Of a DNA stretch of 5,229 bases, positions 1 through 5,229 are shown piece by piece. The position numbers were made by a program, and so were the translations under genes. The DNA comes from Streptococcaceae bacterium (GTDB lineage: Bacteria > Bacillota > Bacilli > Lactobacillales > Streptococcaceae). The stretch's first letter is position 1, and each line of letters begins with the position of its first letter. The stretch spans positions 1 to 5,229 of the forward strand of contig CADFQU010000087.1 in assembly GCA_902836505.1 (NCBI GenBank). The letters run 5' to 3'. The notes beneath the pieces are model-generated. The model worked only from the letters and a program-made list of their open reading frames with translations, made no database searches and had not been told where the DNA came from.

Positions 1-2
1 AG

Positions 3-53
3 GATGTGCAGGAAATGCTCGGTCACTCGGATGTAAGTACCACAATGAACATA
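3..53 (+). pseudogene. Tyrosine recombinase (integrase) C-terminal fragment, cut before the catalytic Tyr
   Basis: The frame beginning at base 3 reads [17 protein letters not shown]. This is the C-terminal box of phage/ICE-type tyrosine recombinases, where the LGH motif carries a conserved active-site His and the TTMNI stretch is normally followed directly by the nucleophilic Tyr (typically ...NIYAH...). Here the next codon is TTG (Leu). The frame then runs through lacD sequence out of phase and stops at 114-116, adding a 20-residue tail with no integrase likeness. The catalytic Tyr is therefore lost, and a protein ending this way should not be able to cleave DNA. The rest of the integrase, if present, lies upstream of the window. 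The family call rests on one short but very characteristic motif. The exact element family cannot be told. Confidence 0.75.
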
Positions 54-55
54 TT

Positions 56-241
56 GAAGCAGGAGCGAACTTTAACGGGGTACTTTGTGGCCGTGCAACT
101 TGGGCTGGATCTGTAGAAGCCTACATCAAGAATGGCGAAGCAGCAGCTCGTGAATGGCTCCGTACCGAAGGTCGTCGCAACATTGAAGAACTTAACCAAG
201 TCTTAGACCAAGTCGCAACTTCTTGGAAAGAGCGTATTTAA
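56..241 (+). pseudogene. lacD: lacD 3' remnant (tagatose-1,6-bisphosphate aldolase), 5' part missing
   Basis: The last 61 codons plus a TAA stop of a class I tagatose-1,6-bisphosphate aldolase are readable in the frame that includes base 2. They run from [18 protein letters not shown] to a C-terminus ending SWKERI. The [11 protein letters not shown] and AAREWLRT blocks are characteristic of LacD. The intact enzyme is about 326 residues and cleaves tagatose-1,6-bisphosphate to glyceraldehyde-3-phosphate and dihydroxyacetone phosphate in the last step of the tagatose-6-phosphate pathway. About the first 265 residues, including the Schiff-base lysine region, are replaced by integrase sequence in another frame. 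The aldolase frame is open back to base 2, but there is no ATG and no ribosome binding site, so expression of the remnant is unlikely. In related streptococci lacD directly precedes lacT, as the remnant does here, so this is the expected locus damaged by an insertion or deletion. Confidence 0.88.
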
Positions 242-362
242 CAGTGTAGACCACTCCTTTAACGATGGGCGTTCGAATTTCCTTGAAGAGCCCAGAGAAG
301 ACAGCTATAAACAGCTATTTGTTAGGAAAAAACAAAAAAGTTAAAAAGTTGTTAAGAAAGGG

Positions 363-391
363 TTTACAAAAACAAAAGCGTGTGCTATACT
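363..391 (+). promoter_or_regulatory. Sigma-A promoter for lacTFEG, with extended -10
   Basis: The -35 box TTTACA (363-368) is separated by 17 bases from the -10 box TATACT (386-391). The -10 box is preceded by TGC (383-385), giving an extended -10 (TGnTATACT). Spacing is ideal and each hexamer differs from consensus at one position. Transcription should start near 398, giving a leader of about 135 nt before lacT that contains the RAT and terminator. A degenerate CcpA cre-like sequence centred on the CG at 379-380 lies between the boxes, but with too many mismatches to annotate firmly. Confidence 0.85.
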
Positions 392-412
392 TAATCCATA
401 AGTGAATACAAG

Positions 413-446
413 GTGAGTGTTAGTAAGTTAGATTACGCATGATCAC
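413..446 (+). promoter_or_regulatory. Predicted ribonucleic antiterminator (RAT) for LacT
   Basis: This leader RNA segment can fold as RATs of the BglG/LicT/SacY family do. A lower stem GTGA (413-416) with TCAC (443-446) is followed by an internal loop containing the GTGTTA and GCATGA sides, then an upper stem GTAA (423-426) with TTAC (433-436) closed by a 6-base loop. Its 3' strand (439-446) is also the 5' strand of the downstream terminator stem, so the two folds exclude each other. That overlap is the hallmark of this antitermination mechanism, and the gene for the matching regulator follows immediately. The primary sequence differs from the Bacillus RAT consensus, so the call rests on structure, overlap and context. 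Confidence 0.7.
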
Positions 447-494
447 AGATGAATTAGGGAAGACTCTCTCTAATCTCATTTGTGATCATTTTTT
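439..494 (+). terminator. Leader terminator controlled by LacT
   Basis: A long hairpin pairs 439-457 with 470-489. Nine consecutive Watson-Crick pairs form the base (ATGATCACA with TGTGATCAT). A G-T pair, AT-rich pairs and a single bulged C at 475 lead to a 12-base loop. The run of six T at 489-494 completes a classical intrinsic terminator. It lies between the promoter and lacT, so unless antiterminated it should stop transcription before the operon. Confidence 0.9.
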
Positions 495-532
495 ATACCT
501 CAAACCTTGAATAAACTAGTAAGGAGAGTACC

Positions 533-1366
533 ATGTATCGGATTTTAAATCCACTCAATCACAATGTTGCTCTGGTGAGAAATGACAAAGGGGAAGAACT
601 GATTGTCATTGGAAAAGGAATTGTTTTTGGGAAAAAGAAGGGTGACCTAGTTCCAAAAGAAAAGGTAGAAAAACTCTTTCGGATGAAAACAGAGGAATCC
701 AGAGAGAACTTTATGACCCTGCTAAAAGACGTTCCTTTAGACTTCATCACAGTGACCTACGAGATGATTGATTACTTGAGCAAAAAGTATCACTACCCTG
801 TTCAAGAATATATCTATGTGACCTTGACCGACCACATGTTTTGCTCTTACCAGGCAGTGACTCAAGGTAGGTATAAGGAAAGTAATCTTTTGGATATCTC
901 AGAAAACTATCCAGTGGCTTTTGAGATTGCTAAAGAGGCAGTTGATATTTATCGTGATAAGCTCACGACTAGCTTCCCCGAAGATGAGGTCACTCGTATC
1001 GCCTATCACTTCATCAACGCAGAAGGTGAAAATGAAGTAGAAGTCGTAGATTCCATGGACCAACGCAAAGAAATCTTAAAAGGCGTGGAAGAGGTTCTGA
1101 ATAGTTATTCAATCAAACGGACTGAAGCCAACAACAATTTTTATGATCGGTTCATGATTCATCTCAACTACTTCTTGGATTACCTAGATCGCAATCGCAA
1201 TGATAATCAATCGCTTTTAGATATGGAGGAACATATCAAAAGTTCTTATCCATTAGCTTTTGAGATTGGTTCCAAGATTTATGATGTAATTTCTAGGGAG
1301 ACCGGGGTTGACTTGTACAAGAGTGAACGGGTCTATCTGGTCTTACACATTCAACGCTTATTTTAA
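533..1366 (+). CDS. lacT: LacT, BglG-family transcriptional antiterminator of the lac operon
   Basis: This 277-residue RNA-binding antiterminator is controlled by the phosphotransferase system. The N-terminal co-antiterminator domain (about 1-55) contains the NHNVALV and GKGIVFGKKKGD motifs that contact the RAT hairpin. Two PTS regulation domains follow, PRD1 (about 65-170) and PRD2 (about 172-277). All four conserved PRD histidines are visible: H101 (LTDH), H159 (AYHFINAE), H210 (MIHLNYF) and H272 (VLHIQRLF). In the family, phosphorylation by EII components in PRD1 inactivates the protein without sugar, and HPr-dependent phosphorylation in PRD2 often stimulates it; the roles of individual sites here are inferred. 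Length is normal and the frame is intact. The ATG has AAGGAG six bases upstream. The RAT/terminator pair in its own leader implies that LacT controls itself along with lacFEG. The location next to lacFEG distinguishes it from beta-glucoside antiterminators. Confidence 0.95.
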   Translation: MYRILNPLNHNVALVRNDKGEELIVIGKGIVFGKKKGDLVPKEKVEKLFRMKTEESRENFMTLLKDVPLDFITVTYEMIDYLSKKYHYPVQEYIYVTLTDHMFCSYQAVTQGRYKESNLLDISENYPVAFEIAKEAVDIYRDKLTTSFPEDEVTRIAYHFINAEGENEVEVVDSMDQRKEILKGVEEVLNSYSIKRTEANNNFYDRFMIHLNYFLDYLDRNRNDNQSLLDMEEHIKSSYPLAFEIGSKIYDVISRETGVDLYKSERVYLVLHIQRLF

Positions 1367-1395
1367 CAACTTTTAAATATTAAGAAATTCAAATT

Positions 1396-1400
1396 GGAGG
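1396..1400 (+). promoter_or_regulatory. lacF ribosome binding site, sets start at 1409
   Basis: GGAGG lies eight bases before the ATG at 1409. A TTG at 1394 opens the same frame five codons earlier, but it overlaps this Shine-Dalgarno and has none of its own. The ATG gives [14 protein letters not shown], the usual start of streptococcal LacF, at the usual length of 105 residues. Confidence 0.9.
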
Positions 1401-1408
1401 AATTGGTC

Positions 1409-1726
1409 ATGACCAAAGAAGAAATGACATTACTAGGTTTCGAAATCGTTGCGTATGCAGGGGATGCTCGCTCTAAACTCTTGGAAGCCCTTAAGGCGGC
1501 TGAAAAGGGTGAATTCGCTCAGGCTGAAAGCTTGGTAGAAGAAGCAGGAAGCTGTATCGCAGAGGCTCACAAATCTCAAACAACTATGCTAGCGCAAGAA
1601 GCAGCAGGAGAAGACCTCCCCTACAGCATTACCATGATGCATGGGCAGGACCACTTAATGACAACAATCCTATTAAAAGATGTGATTCATCATCTCATTG
1701 AACTATACAAAAGAGGAGTAAAATAA
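1409..1726 (+). CDS. lacF: LacF, lactose PTS enzyme IIA component
   Basis: This 105-residue soluble phosphocarrier accepts phosphate from HPr-His-P and passes it to the EIIB domain of LacE. The family is all-helical and trimeric. The motif [10 protein letters not shown] carries the phosphorylated histidine H78 and the metal-binding aspartate D81 in the centre of the trimer, with H82 next to it. These numbers match those known for the lactococcal enzyme. Length equals the family norm, and no defects are seen. The gene begins 42 bases after lacT, and its TAA stop (1724-1726) overlaps the lacE ATG by one base. The lacE Shine-Dalgarno GAGGAG (1713-1718) therefore lies inside the end of lacF, suggesting translational coupling of the two PTS subunits. 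Confidence 0.97.
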   Translation: MTKEEMTLLGFEIVAYAGDARSKLLEALKAAEKGEFAQAESLVEEAGSCIAEAHKSQTTMLAQEAAGEDLPYSITMMHGQDHLMTTILLKDVIHHLIELYKRGVK

Positions 1727-3429
1727 TGCATAAATTAATTGAATTGATTGAGAAAGGAAAACCTTTCTTCGAGAAGATTTCTCGTAATAAATATTTGCGT
1801 GCCATCCGTGATGGGTTTATCGCAGGGATGCCAGTCATCTTATTCTCATCTATCTTTATCTTGATTGCCTATGTTCCAAATGCGTGGGGCTTCCATTGGT
1901 CAAAAGAAATTGAGAATTTCTTGATGACACCTTATAGCTATTCGATGGGAATTCTGGCTTTCTTCGTAGGTGGAACCACAGCCAAAGCTTTGACAGATTC
2001 TGTCAACCGTGATTTACCTGCAACAAACCAGATCAACTTCTTGTCAACCATGTTGGCATCTATGGTTGGTTTCCTTCTAATGGCAGCTGAACCTGCTAAG
2101 GAAGGTGGTTTTCTGACTGCTTTCATGGGAACAAAAGGTCTTTTGACAGCCTTTATCGCAGCCTTTGTCACTGTTAATGTTTATAAGGTCTGCGTGAAAA
2201 ATAATGTGACTATTCGCATGCCAGACGAAGTTCCACCAAATATCTCTCAAGTATTTAAAGACTTGATCCCATTCACTGTATCTGTTGTTCTCCTTTATGG
2301 ACTTGAATTGATTGTGAAGGGAAGTCTGGGTGTAACAGTAGCTGAATCTATTGGTACTCTCCTTGCACCTCTCTTCTCAGCAGCAGATGGCTATCTTGGA
2401 ATCACGCTTATTTTTGGTGCGTATGCTTTCTTCTGGTTTGTGGGAATCCATGGCCCTTCTATCGTAGAGCCTGCGATTGCAGCGATCACTTACGCAAATA
2501 TCGATGCCAACTTGGCTCTGTCTCAAGCTGGTCAACATGCAGATAAGGTTATTACTTCTGGTACTCAAATGTTTATCGTTACCATGGGTGGAACTGGAGC
2601 AACCTTGATTGTTCCCTTCCTATTCATGTGGTTGTGTAAATCAGAACGGAACCGTGCAATCGGACGTGCTTCTGTTGTTCCTACATTCTTCGGTGTAAAC
2701 GAACCAATCTTGTTTGGTGCACCTATCGTATTGAATCCGATCTTCTTTATTCCATTCATTTTTGCACCAATTGCCAACGTTTGGATCTTCAAATTCTTTG
2801 TTGATACCTTGGGAATGAACTCCTTCACGGCTAACCTTCCATGGGTTACTCCTGGACCTTTGGGGATTGTCCTTGGTACGAACTTCCAAGTTCTCTCCTT
2901 CATCCTTGCAGCTCTTCTAGTAGTAGTAGACGTGGTTATTTACTACCCATTTGTGAAGGTTTACGATGAGCAAATTCTTGAAGAAGAGCGCTCTGGTAAA
3001 GCAAATGATGATTTGAAAGAAAAAGTCGCTGCAAACTTCAATACTGCCAAAGCAGATGCAATTCTTGAAAAAGCAGGTGTTGAAGATGCACCAGCTGAAA
3101 ATACCATTACAGAAGAAACTAATGTCTTGGTTCTCTGTGCCGGTGGCGGTACTAGTGGACTCCTTGCAAATGCCTTGAACAAGGCTGCGGCAGAATACAA
3201 GGTTCCTGTCAAAGCGGCAGCCGGTGGCTACGGTGCTCACCGTGAAATGTTGCCAGAATTTGACCTTGTTATCTTGGCGCCTCAGGTTGCTTCCAACTTC
3301 GAAGACATGAAGGCTGAAACAGATAAACTAGGCATCAAATTGGCGAAGACAGAAGGTGCTCAGTACATTAAATTGACACGCGATGGACAAGGTGCTCTAG
3401 CCTTTGTTCAAGCTCAATTTGAAGAATAA
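1726..3429 (+). CDS. lacE: LacE, lactose-specific PTS enzyme IICB permease
   Basis: This 567-residue membrane transporter imports lactose and phosphorylates it to lactose-6-phosphate. The N-terminal EIIC domain (about 1-415) has many hydrophobic segments typical of the Lac/Cel family, including clear ones near 31-50, 133-150, 226-240 and 384-405. [10 protein letters not shown] holds H242 and [11 protein letters not shown] holds E326, the conserved substrate-site residues, 84 residues apart as in the structurally known chitobiose EIIC. A charged, alanine-rich linker (about 420-463) leads to the EIIB domain (about 465-567). EIIB contains the phosphocysteine C471 in [14 protein letters not shown], and later [20 protein letters not shown]. 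The C-B domain order and overall length are normal for LacE. The lactose specificity comes from the neighbours lacF and lacG. A GAGGAG Shine-Dalgarno lies seven bases before the ATG, and the start overlaps the lacF stop. Confidence 0.97.
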   Translation: MHKLIELIEKGKPFFEKISRNKYLRAIRDGFIAGMPVILFSSIFILIAYVPNAWGFHWSKEIENFLMTPYSYSMGILAFFVGGTTAKALTDSVNRDLPATNQINFLSTMLASMVGFLLMAAEPAKEGGFLTAFMGTKGLLTAFIAAFVTVNVYKVCVKNNVTIRMPDEVPPNISQVFKDLIPFTVSVVLLYGLELIVKGSLGVTVAESIGTLLAPLFSAADGYLGITLIFGAYAFFWFVGIHGPSIVEPAIAAITYANIDANLALSQAGQHADKVITSGTQMFIVTMGGTGATLIVPFLFMWLCKSERNRAIGRASVVPTFFGVNEPILFGAPIVLNPIFFIPFIFAPIANVWIFKFFVDTLGMNSFTANLPWVTPGPLGIVLGTNFQVLSFILAALLVVVDVVIYYPFVKVYDEQILEEERSGKANDDLKEKVAANFNTAKADAILEKAGVEDAPAENTITEETNVLVLCAGGGTSGLLANALNKAAAEYKVPVKAAAGGYGAHREMLPEFDLVILAPQVASNFEDMKAETDKLGIKLAKTEGAQYIKLTRDGQGALAFVQAQFEE

Positions 3430-4923
<1,494 letters not shown>

Positions 4924-4940
4924 AGAAATAAACATGTAAG

Positions 4941-4970
4941 AAGGCTTATCCGTAAGGGTAGGTCTTTTTT
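4941..4970 (+). terminator. Operon terminator after lacG
   Basis: An 11-pair stem (4941-4951 with 4956-4966, three of the pairs being G-T) closes a GTAA tetraloop and runs into six T at 4965-4970. It starts 17 bases after the lacG stop and should end the lacTFEG transcript. Confidence 0.88.
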
Positions 4971-4990
4971 GGTTCTCTTATTTGGAAAAG

Positions 4991-5005
4991 TGTTTATTGT
5001 AAACA
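4991..5005. promoter_or_regulatory. Perfect palindrome TGTTTA-TTG-TAAACA, possible operator
   Basis: Two six-base arms form a perfect inverted repeat with a three-base centre, followed by a second, smaller inverted repeat (ATTGT 4996-5000 with ACAAT 5008-5012). There is no T-run to make it a terminator. It lies about 36-80 bases before the promoter-like boxes downstream, as an operator might. The size suits a dimeric helix-turn-helix regulator; which one cannot be told from the sequence. A LacR site is possible, because from memory pneumococci carry lacR downstream of lacG. Confidence 0.4.
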
Positions 5006-5040
5006 AAACAATTCACTCATTTCTAGTAATAATTTTTTGT

Positions 5041-5074
5041 TTGAAGGGCCAATATAGTTTTTACATAATATAAT
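5041..5074 (+). promoter_or_regulatory. Promoter-like region upstream of the 14-codon ORF
   Basis: TTGAAG (5041-5046) is 17 bases from CATAAT (5064-5069), a usable sigma-A pair. Overlapping it, a perfect TATAAT sits at 5069-5074 but lacks a good -35 at normal spacing. Either would start a transcript around 5076-5081. The region is very AT-rich, so chance matches are common and the call is moderate. Confidence 0.5.
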
Positions 5075-5102
5075 TAAATTGTTGAGTTAATATTAGGAGA
5101 TT

Positions 5103-5147
5103 ATGATTCATATTGATCAAAATAGTTTGCCTTTTTACAATTCGTAG
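5103..5147 (+). CDS. Short ORF, 14 aa, possible leader or small peptide
   Basis: ATG at 5103 opens MIHIDQNSLPFYNS and ends with TAG at 5145-5147. AGGAGA (5095-5100) is a good Shine-Dalgarno, although the gap to the ATG is only two to three bases. The stop codon directly abuts the hairpin of a strong terminator (5148-5171), and a promoter-like region lies just upstream. The unit would therefore make an RNA of about 90 nt with this ORF in its middle. The peptide is neither a signal peptide nor notably hydrophobic, and it has no run of one amino acid as classical attenuation leaders do. I recognise no family. It could be a leader peptide for a gene beyond the window, a small RNA with a chance ORF, or the tail of a decayed gene. 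Confidence 0.35.
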   Translation: MIHIDQNSLPFYNS

Positions 5148-5171
5148 CCTGCCCCTAAGGGCAGGTTTTTT
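5148..5171 (+). terminator. Strong intrinsic terminator after the 14-codon ORF
   Basis: CCTGCCC (5148-5154) pairs perfectly with GGGCAGG (5159-5165) around a CTAA loop and is followed by six T (5166-5171). The seven-pair GC-rich stem is the most GC-rich hairpin in the window. It may end a small transcript or act as an attenuator for a gene to the right. Confidence 0.88.
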
Positions 5172-5229
5172 GGTGTCTTAAGGAAACTATTAAACCAGAA
5201 TTTATGACTCAAAAGCATTATTTTAAGAG

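Larger units (their letters stand above)
242..532 (+). other. lacD-lacT intergenic control region (no gene)
   Basis: These 291 bases contain no convincing coding sequence. From left to right they hold: a weak imperfect inverted repeat near 267-293 without a T-run; an 8-base direct repeat (301-308 and 311-318); an A-rich tract (about 325-360) that could serve as an UP element; an extended -10 promoter (363-391); a possible RAT element (413-446); an intrinsic terminator (439-494); and the lacT Shine-Dalgarno AAGGAG (521-526). The arrangement gives lacTFEG its own promoter, independent of the broken lacD upstream. Confidence 0.8.

Noticed and set aside
267..293. Imperfect inverted repeat GGGC...GCCC after lacD as a lacD terminator
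   Set aside because: Only GGGC/GCCC plus TTC/GAA pair, with mismatches and a 10-base loop, and there is no T-run after it.
373..386. CcpA cre site in the lacT promoter
   Set aside because: The core AAnCG and one C match, but about five defined consensus positions do not; too weak to annotate.
1938..2171. Minus-strand and other overlapping ORFs inside lacT, lacE and lacG
   Set aside because: They lie wholly inside well-supported genes, resemble no known family, and have no ribosome binding sites or promoters of their own that I can see; they are out-of-frame shadows.
5204..5229. Start of a new gene reading MTQKHYFK at the right edge
   Set aside because: There is no Shine-Dalgarno at proper distance (AAGGAA at 5180-5185 is too far away), only eight codons are visible, and the frame is also open upstream of the ATG; cannot be judged without more sequence.
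4924..5229. tRNA gene, CRISPR array, BOX/RUP repeat or insertion sequence in the downstream spacer
   Set aside because: No cloverleaf, no regularly spaced repeats, no recognisable BOX or RUP sequence, and no IS inverted ends were found by eye.

Overview
The window carries the 3' half of a streptococcal lactose operon: a broken lacD tail followed by intact lacT, lacF, lacE and lacG, all on the + strand. The low G+C content, the protein sequences (LacF 105 aa, LacE 567 aa, LacG 468 aa) and the lacD-lacT-lacF-lacE-lacG order fit a Streptococcus, most likely of the mitis/pneumoniae group. The species call is inference from remembered family sequences; no search was run.

Layout. Positions 3-53 encode the C-terminal motif of a tyrosine recombinase (integrase) and stop just before the expected catalytic tyrosine. 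The sequence then passes, within a few bases, into the last 61 codons of lacD (tagatose-1,6-bisphosphate aldolase) in another reading frame. Positions 242-532 hold no gene but do hold a strong extended -10 promoter, a predicted RNA antiterminator (RAT) hairpin and an overlapping intrinsic terminator. This is the usual control device for a BglG-family antiterminator, here LacT (533-1366). lacF (1409-1726) and lacE (1726-3429) overlap by one base. A stem-loop separates lacE from lacG (3517-4923), and a terminator at 4941-4970 closes the operon. The last ~260 bases hold a perfect palindrome, a promoter-like region, a 14-codon ORF with a Shine-Dalgarno sequence, and a second strong terminator. No complete larger gene is visible there.

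How the genes work together. LacF (EIIA) passes phosphate from HPr to LacE (EIICB), which imports lactose as lactose-6-phosphate. LacG in the cytoplasm splits this into glucose and galactose-6-phosphate. LacT should bind the RAT and prevent termination when sugar and PTS phosphorylation state allow. Galactose-6-phosphate normally enters the tagatose-6-phosphate pathway (LacAB, LacC, LacD). The local lacD is destroyed, so that pathway must be supplied elsewhere in the genome or be missing.

I see no clearly novel biological system. The items most worth a second look are the integrase-lacD junction, the lacE-lacG stem-loop with two competing pairings, and the short transcription unit with a 14-aa ORF downstream of lacG.
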